A DNA stretch of 64,000 bases from Aquilaria yunnanensis (Eukaryota > Streptophyta > Magnoliopsida > Malvales > Thymelaeaceae), in the NCBI GenBank assembly GCA_039654915.1, contig CM077594.1, forward strand, positions 16,057,001-16,121,000, written 5' to 3'. Both the position numbers and the translations under genes were made by a program. A model generated the notes under the pieces. It was not told the DNA's origin, did no database searches, and saw only the letters and a program-made list of their open reading frames with translations. Below are positions 1-11,913 of the stretch, piece by piece; position 1 is the stretch's first letter, and each line of letters begins with the position of its first letter.

Positions 1-484
1 GTCTATGTACGTATGTACTTATTTACCAGTCGTAGACGGTGGGGGAGTTGGGCTGGGCTGGCTTGTCAAACATCTCAGCTCCTATTTTTCGGGTGGCAAG
101 GTTGCTCCCCGGGTGGAACACGCTCCGCCACACGTTTTCCTTACGCGCCGACACCGGCGTCCCCGGAGTGGTCGGAGTAGCCGGAGAAGATGGAGTCCCC
201 GGCATCGACAGAGACCTCGCGAACGTCTTGCTCCCTTGCCCTGCTTCACCATCTAACCCCGAACGCAAATATAATAAAACCAATCACTTGAGGTTCTAGC
301 TTTTAGGTGCAGATCAAAGATCCAAGCAGATATATATATATGCCTCTGAAATCGTAGACCAAGATCATATACCTTTGCCGACGGTCAGGGGCTTGGCGGT
401 GGAGAGCTTCCGGAGACGGCCAAGGCCGCGTTCAGGCTGAGGGCCGGCCAAGACATCATCCCACAGCGCCTCTAGCAGCACCAT
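1..484 (-). CDS. DRM1: Dormancy/auxin-associated protein (DRM1/ARP family), 5' part
   Basis: Two exons are visible on the minus strand: 484-373 and 252-27, with the rest beyond the left edge. Exon 1 starts with [20 protein letters not shown], the diagnostic N-terminus of the plant auxin-repressed/dormancy-associated family, and stops at a GTATATG donor with one base of a Gly/Asp codon. Exon 2 begins after GGTTAG, restores the frame, and carries the Pro/Thr/Ser-rich stretch and the family core [20 protein letters not shown] followed by FDKP and SPTVYDW. A GTAAAT donor splits the last Trp codon, so a short final exon (usually about ten residues) is expected off-window. The family consists of small, largely disordered proteins induced in dormant or non-growing tissue and repressed by auxin or sugar; the molecular function is not settled. 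Both splice junctions keep phase and no lesion is seen, so the gene looks intact. Confidence 0.9.
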
Positions 485-606
485 CTTTAATCTTTTGTGT
501 TCTGTTTTTTGGTAGCTACAGTCTCTAGTTTGATGATCCTGTCTCAGTGGGTGTAGATTTGGTGATGCCAATGAGTAGGGAGTTGCAAGTTGCAACTCTC
601 TTATCT

Positions 607-612
607 CTTATA
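607..612 (-). promoter_or_regulatory. Possible TATA box of the DRM1-type gene
   Basis: The minus strand reads CTATAAGAG about 125 bases upstream of the start codon at 484. That would leave a 5' leader of roughly 90-100 bases, normal for a plant gene. Position and sequence fit, but no transcript evidence is available. Confidence 0.35.
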
Positions 613-2823
613 GAGATAGACCAACTACTTGTTTAATCTTCCACTCCTATGAGGTGGCAAGTGACAGAAAAGACTGATAATACGATTTGTTATTCTGTCT
701 TTTTTTTTTTTTTCTGGAATTTTATATTTTCGTATATTGATTGATGTTTGATAATATAAGAGTAATTTATGTTTACCCCTAAAGTTCAATTAAAGTTACC
801 CATGGCCCTGATTACTAGTATCAAGTATCAACAGATATTTCTTTCTTTTTGACAAAGGAGTAATCAACAAATATTGTCTTGCAGTTAAACGGAGAGAAAA
901 TTAATACTTATTGGACTATTTATTAAGTTAATTAATCTTTTACCATTAACTCTTCTCTTTCATGCTAAAATGATATTTTTTCAAGGTACCAACTAACATT
1001 CAACTAAAGCTGTTAAGAAAACAATAAGCAAGCGCAAATTTTAAAATCTGAAAGGTATATGAAATTGAATTATGATTGGTTCACGGCCATTAATAATCAT
1101 GAGTCATCGTAGATGTTCGTATCGTCAAGGCGTACAATAATTGATGGTTAGTGATTACGAAACCATCAATAAGTAGTAGTTAACCAATAAAATAATATAA
1201 AATCACATTTGTGTAGGTGTAAATTAATAAATGAAATAAGCCAAAAAAAAATGCTAACTAGAAATTCAGATGATAAATAAGTTTTCGGTTTCATTTTTCA
1301 AAGTTAAAATCTGATGAAGATATTCACATATTTAGTATTTTTTGGTTTTGGAGGAAAAAGGCAAATGCTTTTCAGTAAAAAAACTAAGCAACGAGGATAG
1401 GAACTTGGTCTCTTTTTTTTTTTTAAGGTACATGTGAGACTAGAAAGGGAAAATGAGATGTTTACGTGGTGTTTTAGTTGTCGAAAACTTATTTATTTTT
1501 TCTAATTTTTATTAAATATTTGGGCGTATAGTGTTCCTTAGAGATGTGGAAATTTTCATTTTCTAAATTTTAAAAAATTAATATTTTAAAATGAAAAGCA
1601 CCTGAACAAGATTTTTATTTTATAACATAACCTTTTCAAATTTTTTTTTAAAAATGAAAATTTTACATTGTTTAACAATTTATTTACTTAATTTTTATCA
1701 AATAAAATATAAAAAAAATACATACAAAAATTTTTTATATCGAAATACCACTTTAATATTTCATTTTTTAGCATCACTCATAAATACTAACGACCAGATC
1801 AAAGAAATTTAGAAATGCACAATAGAGTGTGAGTGAGAAGGCGGTGGAAATTGAGTGGAAACAAGGAGTGGAAAACAAGGAGTGGAAGGAGGGAAAAAGT
1901 GGATAAGGATGAGAAGTGACTCAAGTGGCCTACCTCAATAATATCTACCCTGTCCCTATAGCATGAAAGCCTTGAATAAAAACAAGTGTACATATATTTT
2001 TCTCGTCGTGGGCCCCAGTGCATGACACCTTGGTCCCATTCCTAATCTGTTTCTTTGTCCAGTGATAGTGCACAGTGTATTAGAATATGGGAACAGACAG
2101 CGAGAGTCCTACATGATTCGTGAAATGTTCATTCCAGTCCTAAAACTTACTCACCTATAAATCTAAATCCAAAAGTCATTTTAAGCGGGACAAAATTGGA
2201 AGAGTGCTATTGTCACAGTTCGTGTTAACGTGAGGTAATTAACCGGCGCCCAGCACAATCTAGGAGATTTCATCATCCAGAAAAGAATAGTAATATCTTC
2301 CAAATGAAATACGATAGGCAATTACTTGAGGCAACTCTCAGGTTAAAAGTTCAAATCTATCATTACTCACTTGTATTGCAATGACATGTTTTGATGGTAA
2401 AAAAGTGAACGGATACTCTTTAAATTTTAGAAAATTAACTAATTTCCCTTTAACTACTATAAACTCTTAAATCCTTATTTGTAAATGATTCTCAATACCA
2501 ATAAAAAGATGGAAATATGTTGAAGCATACGATTCCCGAACTTGTAACGTGCATTCATTGAGATGACCAATTCCATAGAAATGAGCAAGTTCATAGCCAA
2601 AGCAGACGATAATTTGAGAATTAATCTCTATTACTAAGAGTAGAAATAGAGGTCAATTGCCAGCTTTAGTTCCATCTACTGGAGCCCATAGTTTTGCCAA
2701 AAAGCGATGAGCTGTCCACAACTTATTGCCAAAAAGCCTAAAAAACTTCGTGAGATATAGAGAAAGCAAAATCCTTTTTGAAGTTCCACCTTATTGCAAT
2801 TTGAACTGGAAGACACTCTAATG
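613..2823. other. AT-rich intergenic DNA, no gene recognised
   Basis: Upstream side of the DRM1-type gene. The stretch is AT-rich with many A/T homopolymers and only short chance reading frames. Around 2340-2370 a motif like a tRNA-derived SINE B box (AAGTTCAAATCT) is present without a convincing partner A box. Nothing else could be supported. Confidence 0.5.
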
Positions 2824-2981
2824 GTGAGAATTTGGTTTCAACGAGCATAGCATTCTAGCACGCAAACTGCCTTACTTATACATCAAGTCACTTGACTTAC
2901 ACAAGAAGTCTAAGTCTAGTATAAGACTATTACTGAAGGAAGATAAAGATAACAAGGATGGATCACATCTATCCACTAACA
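2824..2981 (-). mobile_element. Copia LTR fragment (3' LTR of a nested remnant)
   Basis: Read on the minus strand, the end of Copia pol (stop TGA inside CTTGAAGG) is followed, once the hAT insertion is removed, by the polypurine run AAGGGGG and then TGTTAGTGG, the normal start of a Copia 3' LTR at 2981. The minus strand carries a possible TATA element (GTATAAG) further in. The outer end is placed at 2824 only because it gives a terminal CA after CAAATTCT; no second LTR is available for comparison, so this border is uncertain. Confidence 0.5.
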
Positions 2982-4137
2982 CCCCCTTCAAGTAGAGTTG
3001 TTCACCGGGCCGGACCGGCCGGTCCTGCGCCTAAGGAATTTGGGCCCGGGCACAGCCGGGGTTGACACGTGCCGGGCTTGACCCGGTCCCGTGCCGAACT
3101 GGCCCGTTAATTTTTAAATTTTAAATTTGTAATTTTTATTTTAAGTTTTAGTTTTAATTTGAAATTTTTAGTCTTCAATTTTAAATTTTTAGTCTTTAAT
3201 TTTAAGTTTAATTTCATTTATATTTTTACAAATTGATATTAAAATGAAATAATATAAAAATATTATTGTCGGTATGTTAAAGAGAACAAATTTTTGGTAA
3301 CTAATGTTTTACCTTTTAAAATAGTACATAAAACAATAACTGAAAAAGAAAAGGTTGAGGACGAAGAGAGGAAATAGAAGATCTAGAGTAATAGTTATAA
3401 TATGGATTTTTCAATTTTAACAATTATGGACCAAAGTACTTTATTGAACCATGGATCTTTTAAAGTAAATAACTCATTATAAAAATCTCAATCATCAATA
3501 ATGAAAAAATATGACGAAATACAATATTATGTTGAATTGAGTTAATTAATCAAAGGTTAAATCAATAACTTAATAAAAATAAAAATAAAAGGTAAGAAAT
3601 TGACCAAAAAGTTTGAAAACTATGATATATTTGATTTTGAGTTAAACCATTTTTTTAAACCTTTATTAAGTCAATTATTAAAACCTTAATGACTAAAGTT
3701 ATTTCTTCATGCTAAAGAAACAAATGATAATTACCAAGATTTGTATTGGTAAGACAATAAATAAAATAATGACAAAAAAATTAGAGATAAAGATAATAAA
3801 TTATGTTCATCAATGTCTTACCTTAGAAAATAGTACATAAACCAACAAAAAAAAAAATTGGGGACCAACAGAGTAAATAGAAGAACTAGATTAATAGTTA
3901 TTCTAAGCTTATCTTTATATTTTTATAATTACTTGTTTTAGGAGTAAAACACCACCATCGGTGTGAACTTTTATTAATTTTAAAGCCAAACGACACTTAC
4001 ATACCATGGAACGGGCTTTACATAACTTAATAGCGAAATGTTCCATAAAATTAAATGCAAAATAAAAGGTACGATCTGTGCTAAACAACAAAATCAGATC
4101 AAATACAAAGTAAGTAAATAATGAGCAAGCAGTGGAT

Positions 4138-6314
4138 TTAAGTATCTATCTCATCGAGGTTTTCCTTGTCAGAACTCTTGTTATCTTGTAATCTTAAAGC
4201 TGCAAGACCCCAATCACGGTTGCATATACAAACTTCAACTGTATCTGGTGATAACCTTGCACGTTTCTCTGAAATGACACGCTTCCCAGCACTGAAAGCG
4301 GACTCCGATGCAACGGTTAGGATGGGAACAGCTAGAACTTCTTTGGCAATGATGGAGAGTATTGGAAATTTGTTGCTTCTTGCTTTCCACCAGTCTAGAA
4401 TGTCCATCTCACTATTCTCCCAAACAAGGTTAAGGTATGCGTCCACTTCAGTAAGACCGGATGCGGCAACACGAGGCCGTTTGAGGAGTGGTTCAGCCGG
4501 ATTGAATGCCAATGAGCCCGACAATAATGAAGACCCGATGGTAAATGAAGTAGTGTTTGCAACCTTATCCTTATACCGACCGGCATAAATCTTAAATAAC
4601 TCTCGCAAGTGCTTATCAATAGAGGCAGTTATAGCATAAACAGAAATATGTGTCATTTCTAAGAAACTATAATAACCCTCAAGTAGCTGTTGCGTACCCG
4701 TGATTCTTACGGTCGGGTCTAATGCAGATGCAAGTAAATAGATTGGGGGTATAATACTGAAATATAAAATCCATTTATCTTTTATGGCATTAATTGTGTC
4801 TTTTAAGAACTCGTCATCTTTGTATTGGTTAAAAACCAATGCAATGTTGACCATATGCATTAAAACTTTGTGCGATGTGGGATAATATACACCGGAGCAA
4901 AAACAGTGGCATCATAAAAATATCGCAACACAACAGCCAATTTTGACAGTTTATCTCACATCTCTTGTTTCAAAATCATTTTCTTTTCTCTGACATTTAT
5001 AAAACATGTCATGTGTGCAGCAAATAGCATCGCATCCATCAACATCTAGTAAGTGGAGTTCCATCGGGTAGGGCAATCAAGTTTAAAACGTTTCCAACTA
5101 AAATCGAGGCCATTTCCCAGACAATATTGCTTAAACTCTTTAGAAACTTTGGTCCTTGACTTAAAATAATAGATTGGCCACCTAATTGGAGTAATTTCAT
5201 TATTCAAAACTTGAAGACCTTTTTGGACAGCTAAGTTTAAAATATGACATATACACCTAATGTGAAAAAATGCGGCATCACGGACAGGTTCTAGTGATTC
5301 CTTCAATGTCTCAGCCGCGACATCGTTGTTTGATGCATTATCAAATGTTATGCTAAAAACCTTGTCATGACAAAAAAATTCTTTTAAACTTTCTGAAATT
5401 ACATTGAATATGTTCCAACCAGTATGATCGACCTTCATCCACTTAAATGCAATGATAAGTTTTTGAATGACCCAACTATCATCAATCTAATGTGCAATTA
5501 TACAATAATAATCTTGTCCTAGTGGTGAAGTCCACATGTCACTGGTAAATGAGATAGAATGATCAAAAACAGAGAAGTATGCTTGTAAGTTTGATTTACC
5601 AGCTTCATAAATTTTAAATGCCTCCCTCCTAGCAGTGGTCCTAGATATTCTTTTAAAAGCAGGGTTTAAGTATGATGTAATCCATTTTTCCATGTGTCTA
5701 TCTTCCGATTGTGTAAATGGTTTTTCAGTTAACATCATCCATTCTACCATGCCTTCTTTACAATCTTTTTGATTAAATTTAAAAATACCTGATCCGCCGG
5801 CACTGTTTGCAAGCTGTGTCTGACCGCCGGTACTCGTAACTACATCTGGACATAAAGTCGGATGCTTTGATTCCATGTGACGTCTCAATGTTCCTGTGCC
5901 AACGTTCTTCTTGTGCGAGAACTTTTACTTACAATGTTTGCAATGTGCGAACCTCGCATCGTTTCTATGACTATCCTTCTCAAAAACTTGGTCAAAATGC
6001 TTCCAAACCCATGCGGTGCGCCTTGACGTCTTATCTTCTGGCGGAAGTTCGGCTTGATGGCTTGTTGGGGTTTGTTCAGAACCATCTCCTCCACCAACAT
6101 TCCCTGCTGCCGTTGGCTCCACCTCCTCAACGTCATCATCAGAAAGTTGATCGTCGAGCCCCAAGTCGTATTGACTCATATCGAATTGCTCGTCATCATC
6201 AGTTTGTTGGATATGAGTCCCACGGGTCGCCGATCGGGAAAGGCCATGAAAAAATGACCTTAAACCGGTGCGGGATGAAGAGCTTGAGGCATTTCCCTTT
6301 CCTCTTGATGCCAT
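4138..6314 (-). pseudogene. hAT transposase (BED finger, hAT dimerisation domain), mutated
   Basis: Starts at ATG 6314 (MASRGKGN) and ends at the stop 4140-4138, about 724 codons, close to full size for plant RICESLEEPER/DAYSLEEPER-like transposases. Order of domains: acidic low-complexity N-terminus; BED zinc finger (HCKHC then GTGTLRRHMESKH); catalytic-core region with FTSDMWTS, SITFDNASNND, CHILNLAVQKGL and LDCPTRWNST; C-terminal hAT dimerisation domain with SAFSAGKRVIS and CNRDWGLAALR. I see five lesions: stops at 5925-5927 inside the finger, 5487-5489, 5046-5048 and 4956-4958, and a 2-base insertion (extra AT in GTATATTATCC, about 4884-4889). Apart from these the frame is continuous, so the copy is fairly recent or was kept under selection until lately. 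No functional protein is expected. Confidence 0.92.
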
Positions 6315-6478
6315 TTGTGTGAGGCAAAATTGAGCAGATCACGAGCTTCGAAAGTAATTGAGAATTGATTGAGAATGAAGAAAATAATATTGACTGCTTG
6401 AAAGAAATGAGAGAATATATTAGTAGAGAATGAGAGATTGCTAAGAGTGGTATGAAGAAATGGTGGAAATGGCTTCCC

Positions 6479-6486
6479 TATTTATA
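6479..6486 (-). promoter_or_regulatory. TATA box of hAT copy 1 transposase
   Basis: The minus strand reads CCCTATAAATAGGG about 165 bases before the transposase start at 6314. The same CTATAAATAG element occurs at the same relative place in the second hAT copy (56957-56964), which supports its being the transposase promoter. Confidence 0.6.
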
Positions 6487-6862
6487 GGGGAAGGCCTTCT
6501 TTTTTTTTCCAAAAAAACCCTTACAAAATAGTTGTTGGAGGGGGCAAAAACGTAATTACAGGGGTCAAAAAAGGGCTGGGAGCCATTATAGGGACTAAAA
6601 CTGTCACTTTCCTTTTTTTTTTTTTTTAATTTTTGGAATGTTGGCTTCCTGACCGTTGCACGGCGCCGCCGTGCCGAGCCGGTCCCATGCCGTGCTGGGC
6701 CCAGGCGCCTCCTGGGCAATGCCGAGCCCACTTGGCTCCCCCATCTTCCAAGCCCATAAATGGCCCACATGAAGCCGGTCTTGACCGAGCCTGGGCTGTG
6801 CTTGACGCGAGCCGGTCCCCAGCTGGGCCGTGTCAGGACCGGCCCAATGAACACCATTACCT

Positions 6863-7780
6863 TCAAGTTGGAGCATAGAGTGTGCTTATGCCCAACTTGT
6901 TAACAAAGAATAGGAATTGAGCTTTGCCAAAAGGTTTTGTAAAGATGTCCGCAAGTTGGTTACTGCTCGAAACATGATGAGTTTCAATCTCTCCTTCTTG
7001 AAGTTTTTCCCGGATGAAGTGGCAATTGAGCTCGATATGTTTTGTTCTTTCATGAAAAGCAGGATTGGATGCAATATGGATGGCTACTTGGTTGTCACAG
7101 TTGAGTAGCATAGGAGAAGATTGTGTGATGGTGAGATCTTGTAGCAGCATGCGTAGCCAAGTTAACTCATAAGCAGTGACAGCCATGGTGCGGTATTCCT
7201 CTTCAGCTAAGGAACGTGAGACAGTCAACTATTTTTTTTTTTTTAATTTCTAGGATATAGGAGCATTGCCGAGCATGGTAATAAACCTAGTAGTAGACTG
7301 TCGAGTGGTTGGGCAGCTTGCTCAATTTGCATTGCAGAAAGCCTTAAGTTGTAAGTCACCTTTCGAAGGAAAGAACGCCCCTTGTCCTGGTGTGGTTTTC
7401 AAGTATCTAAGAAGACACATAGCTGCTACAAAATGTTCTTGGCGGGGTTCTTGCATGGATTGACTAAGCAAGTTCATTGTATAGGTTATATCTGGCTGTG
7501 TAATTGTGAGATAAATGAGCTTTTCCAATGAGACACCTGTATTGACTAGGATCTTTTAAGGGCTAACCTTGCATTGACCCAAGCTTGTGATTTTGTTGAA
7601 TGGGAAAACTTGTTGGTTTCAAACCCAACATTCCTGTTTCTGTAATAAATCAAGTATGTATTTCCTTTGAGACAAGAAAACGCCATCAGAAGAACAAGTT
7701 GCTTCAAGGCCAAGGAAATATTACAGCTTTCCAAGATCTTTGATGAAGAAATGCTCATGCAAGTATTGTTGCAACCCGTT
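6863..7780 (-). pseudogene. Copia pol remnant: end of reverse transcriptase plus RNase H
   Basis: On the minus strand, a degenerate Copia pol tail runs from about 7778 to the TGA at 6865-6863. Recognisable pieces in order: HEHFFIKDLGK and YFLGLEA (RT connection), YLTITQPDITYTMNLLSQ, LRYLKTTPGQGAFFPS, then RNase H with EEEYRTMAV, LNCDNQVAIHIASNP, HERTKHIELNCHFIRE and QLADIFTKPF. Several stops and an A-rich insertion near 7230-7245 interrupt it. Gag, integrase and the YVDD part are absent; upstream of about 7780 the similarity ends, so the element is truncated. Its pol stop and polypurine tract were split by the hAT element at 2993-6859. Confidence 0.85.
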
Positions 7781-7789
7781 ACGCCACTT

Positions 7790-10700
7790 CAACTTCCCTA
7801 GCGTGTATCTGTTTGTTTCAACCCGTCAAACCCATCGTGTCACTCCAACTACACCAGCTAGTTTTCCTCATTCGATTACGAAGAAAGGATTGTTTCCTCA
7901 TCTGATTGGATTCCCCGACTACACCAACGAGAGTCATTCGAAAAACTGTAGGTGATAAGTGATCAAAGGTAGCCGGCAATTAGAGGCAATCGGTGATTTG
8001 AGAAATGTAGGTGACAGGTAGTCCCCAATTGGAGGCAGGGTGACAGGCAGATGGGCTGGTGATTGGAGGGCAGTTGGCGATGGCAACTAGGCTAACGATG
8101 ATATATGAATCGTTAGGGTTTTGGGGGCTAGAGTAAGGAAAAGCTCAATTGATTTGGTGAAAGTTTAAAGGGTTAGAATTAGTGATTAAAAAAGTTCGAC
8201 GACTAAAGTTGTCATTTTAAATTTATTTTAGTGTTTTTTAATATCATATCAGCATTTTCCATCCATTATAATGATTAAATTGATGGAAAGTAACCAATCA
8301 GGAATCGTAATATAAGATTAGGTAGTTTTGTGGGACAAACTTGAAGGTTAGGTATCTATTTTGGAAACAAAAAATTGAGCTAGGATACCTCTAATAGACT
8401 TTACCCCTTTTGTCACAGTACTAAATAAATTTATGATAGTTCATGATTTAATAGTTAGTCAGATAAAATGTTGAAGAGATTGTTTACATGGTAAATAGAA
8501 ATAATCAACAATGAGAGAAGGCTAACAAGGACGGTGAATTGATGACGGCCAATGTGGATAGTGAGCGAGAACAGTAAATTAACAATGGCTATGAGGACAA
8601 TTGATTGGTAGGAGGAGATGCTGTGAATGACTAATTGTGAAGGTTCCACCGTGGCCACTCGCTTCTTGCCTTTGCCTTCCTCCACCATCACTAGCCTCCA
8701 CCTCTGTAGCAAAAATGAAAGGCCTAAACCAGATTAGACTAGAATAAAGGAAGCAAAAATGGTAAAATTGGTAAATGAATGAAAAACAATAAAATGCCTA
8801 AAACTACGTGTAAGGTGAAATGAACCAAAATAAATGGGATGGAGAGAGTAATTAATAAGTTCAATTCACATGTAATCATTTTAAAATTAAATTTTTGTAG
8901 CAAATCTAAAATGGAAACAAAAGAAAGAAAGAAGGTCGGCAAGGGGCAATGGGCTGAACAAGTTAAAGGAAAAAACACTATTGGTGAATAAACGTCTCTG
9001 CGACAAACGAAAATGACAATGACAAAGAATTATTTGAAGTCATATCTGGATGGCTGTGTCTTATTGGATGTTTATTTCTGGTGCTCCTGCAAAATGTCGC
9101 TGGCCTTCAAATCAGTTACCGCCACTCGACACCGCTTCCATCGCAACGTTTCTTAACATTAGCGATATGTCTGTAGTTTAATTGAAAGACAAACATATTG
9201 TAGAGATGTGCCACAGTAATTCGACTACTGTAAGACCTTAATTGGGATGTATGAGGTTAAATATAAAATTTTCTTTGATTTTTCAATGAAAGAAAAATAC
9301 TTTTTGAGCCATGGGCAGTTAGTTTACTGATTAGATTAAAATACCTTGTGGTAATGTAAAAAAATTATGGTAGTGATCTAAAAAAATATTGCTTGTAGTT
9401 TTTTGAACTACTGCCAATAAATTATTTTAAATTATTGTTAAGTGTAAAAGTTATTGGAAGTTTCACATATTGATCAAAGTTTCTATAATGGTAGCCGAAG
9501 TGCTGTTAAAAACGCAATCCAAATCGTAGAGTCACACAATTTTATATTTTAAATCTAAAAAGATTTTTTAAAGTATGATAGGATTGATAATATAATAGGG
9601 TCAGAGTTGATATTAATTTCTATTGAATATACTTCTAATTCAGCTCAAAATTTTTAGTCAGTGGCCCAAGTTTGGCAACCCAATAGATGGTATTACTCAA
9701 TTGCCTAATTCTTGAGTTATTAAATTCAATTGTGAAAGAGATACTTGAAAGTTTAACCCAATAGTCAATTCAAAGTGCACTGGGATTGCCTCTGATTTGA
9801 GGGTCAAGGTTCAAGTCTCTATAGAGGTAAAAAAATCACTTAATTCCTAATTTCCCTCCCTTAACCTTATAATACCTTGTATTATATTGTATTTTAAGTA
9901 CAAAAAAAATGTAAGAGAGAAGTAAACAAAAAATAATAATAATAAAAAAAAGCTCATGGCCTGTTCATTTATAATGTGTGTGTTTATGAACAAATATATT
10001 GTCCTTTCTTTTACTTGTCAATAATGTGTTTGTTTATGAATTTAATTTTAGACTTGTGTTAGTTATGTTGATGTTTTCTCTATTAAAGCTTGAATTTTTC
10101 ATGTGTTGTAGCAATATTTGTATTATATCATTGTTATATCACTTGAATTTTACTTGACTTTCTAATATAGTTAATCTCATATATGAATCATATTATTTAG
10201 ACAAACAATTTTGGGCTTTTGGCATGATCATACAATCTACAATATGATCTTACAATTTTGATTTTGTATGATAGTAAACAATTATAACTAGAACCCCAAT
10301 ATTAACAACGATGCGTTTTTTTTAATGGATGGTCATTTCAAAATGATCTTGAAATTGATACCCGAGGCTAAAGTGTCATTCATTATTCCCACATATGTAC
10401 CGAACTACAAAGGCTCTTCGTAATTCCAAACTTAGCAAATACAACAATAGCTTATAAGAATTATCTGAGGTATTTATGTCGGTGACAAACTTAAAAGTTG
10501 ATACAACTTGGGTTAGTCGAGAGACACAAATCAAATATGTTTAATTTGACATTTTGTGAACCCTGGAATGGAACAACGGAACCCTTAAAATGAAGATTAG
10601 CGAAGAAAATTTGACCTCTTTTTGTTTCATTTTTAATTTGAACTGCTTGTAGTAATCACCATTCCCTCTCTGCGCGAAGTTCTGTATCTATCTTCAAATA

Positions 10701-10870
10701 GCCCATGGTTGAAAGAGAGATTCAGATGTTAGCTTGTATTCTTTAATCTAATAGCAAGATCGAAAGTGACTAAACGAACTAAAGACGAAACTTAAAGTAG
10801 AACTCCAACCATAGCTCACCGCTCCAGGACTGCACAAAAATGGCCTCAAATATGATAGAAACACGACAAT
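7790..10870. other. Intergenic, mostly unassigned
   Basis: No convincing coding sequence. About 8200-8410 reads, in reverse complement, GGGTAAAGTCTATTAGAGG and onward, a style of sequence seen at the ends of Mutator-like elements, but no partner arm was found. A SINE-like piece is listed separately at 9750-9905. The remainder is AT-rich. Confidence 0.4.
9750..9905 (+). repeat. Possible tRNA-derived SINE remnant
   Basis: Contains a good RNA polymerase III B-box-like motif, GGTTCAAGTCTC near 9830, some 45 bases after a weak A-box-like region, followed by a T/C-rich tail. This matches the layout of plant tRNA-derived SINEs, but the A box is weak and no target-site duplication was identified. 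Confidence 0.3.
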
Positions 10871-11382
10871 TCTCGGTTGGGAACATATCGACAAACAGTA
10901 CAACAGGCAAGTCAATTCAGTCAGTTTTATCTTGAAAAAAAAAAATTCCAAGAAACTTCATTGGCGCAAAATTTGACAGCTTCTAACGTGAAAAACTGTG
11001 TAAAAAACTACCTCATCGTTTGTTATTCCCACTTGCCTCTTGTAATTGACAAGGCAGCATACACATTGGTACTAGGAGCTTTAACTTACCCCAATAGCTT
11101 TGTTTACTTACGGATCTCACTGGTAAATTCACCGGATGAAGGTAAAAGTGCCGTATGCAGCGAAGAGGCACATTGACATTTAGACCATTCCGCTTGTCCT
11201 TCACAACCGCAGCCTCACGTAATCTTGAACAGAAACAAGAAAACAGAACTGCAGTTTTGCAATGCTTGGGTTCATACTCACAAGTGCGGCCAAAGGCAGA
11301 AGAAAACACGAAGATACAGCCAAGCAACACAAAATAAGTCTTGTATAAAGTATCGAAGCTGCCCAACCAAGCTGAACAATCA

Positions 11383-11913
11383 ATGGGAACACAAGGGAGA
11401 AACAAGATTTCCATGGATGCTGCATCTGATGACTCTCTCTCCTTCACTGGCCTCGTATGCCTTCAAGAACAACTGCCGATGCCTCCTCCCAGCAAAAGAG
11501 CCTATAATGATCCTGAGTTTGAGTTTGGCACACCTACACCTGATTCAAGCATCGAAGACTTGACCAGAGATTCTCATCCTGCTACAATAGTGTCTGACAA
11601 TCAGCTGCTGCATCATGCAATTTTATGGAATGCGAAGCAATATGAAGTGAATACCAAACTGGACACTAAAGGCTCACTCCCAGTCACTCGAGCCAACAGC
11701 AAGGGATCAAGTCACAGCAACAGGGATAGCACAAAGGTTTCTGATGAATCACGGTTCAAAGGGAGAAACCGAGAAACCAGGGAGAAAACTGCTTCAAGAT
11801 CAGGGTTTGGATGGAAATTCTGGCAATTTATCTTCCCATGCAGGGAATGCCAAGCTGCTGAGCCAAAAGTAAAGGCGAATGCTGTGGTGGAAAGAAGTGA
11901 GAAGTTACACTAA
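11383..11913 (+). CDS. Small plant-specific protein of unknown function
   Basis: An intact 176-codon frame from ATG 11383 (MGTQGRNKISMDAASDD) to TAA 11911-11913; the second ATG at 11413 is an equally possible start. Visible features: an N-terminal conserved-looking block SLSFTGLVCLQEQ, a block YNDPEFEFGTPTPDS, a Ser/Lys/Arg-rich disordered middle, and a C-terminal aromatic/Cys patch GFGWKFWQFIFPCRECQ. I have a general memory of related uncharacterised plant proteins sharing the FTGLV and DPEFEFG blocks but cannot assign a function. There is no signal peptide or clear membrane helix. It is intron-less in the coding part as drawn; 5' leader introns upstream cannot be excluded. It points toward the FES1-type gene (convergent). 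Confidence 0.7.
   Translation: MGTQGRNKISMDAASDDSLSFTGLVCLQEQLPMPPPSKRAYNDPEFEFGTPTPDSSIEDLTRDSHPATIVSDNQLLHHAILWNAKQYEVNTKLDTKGSLPVTRANSKGSSHSNRDSTKVSDESRFKGRNRETREKTASRSGFGWKFWQFIFPCRECQAAEPKVKANAVVERSEKLH

Larger units (their letters stand above)
2993..6859 (-). mobile_element. hAT DNA transposon, copy 1, with TSD and terminal inverted repeats
   Basis: The ends are TAGAGTTGTTCACCGGGCCGG and, in reverse complement, TAATGGTGTTCATTGGGCCGG (16 of 21 identical), flanked by a perfect 8-bp duplication CCTTCAAG at 2985-2992 and 6860-6867. Both are standard for the hAT superfamily. The element is 3867 bp, has GC-rich subterminal regions (about 3000-3110 and 6650-6850), and carries a transposase gene on the minus strand (6314 to 4138). 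It landed in a Copia remnant whose two parts lie on each side. The 5' leader has a TATA box at 6479-6486. Confidence 0.93.

Noticed and set aside
9160..9240. Possible tRNA-like text (GTCTGTAGTTTAATTGAAAGAC)
   Set aside because: Cannot be folded by eye into a cloverleaf with acceptor stem and no matching B box.
11013..11447. Minus-strand frames opposite the start of the gene at 11383
   Set aside because: No recognisable domain; they overlap the plus-strand frame that has conserved-looking blocks.
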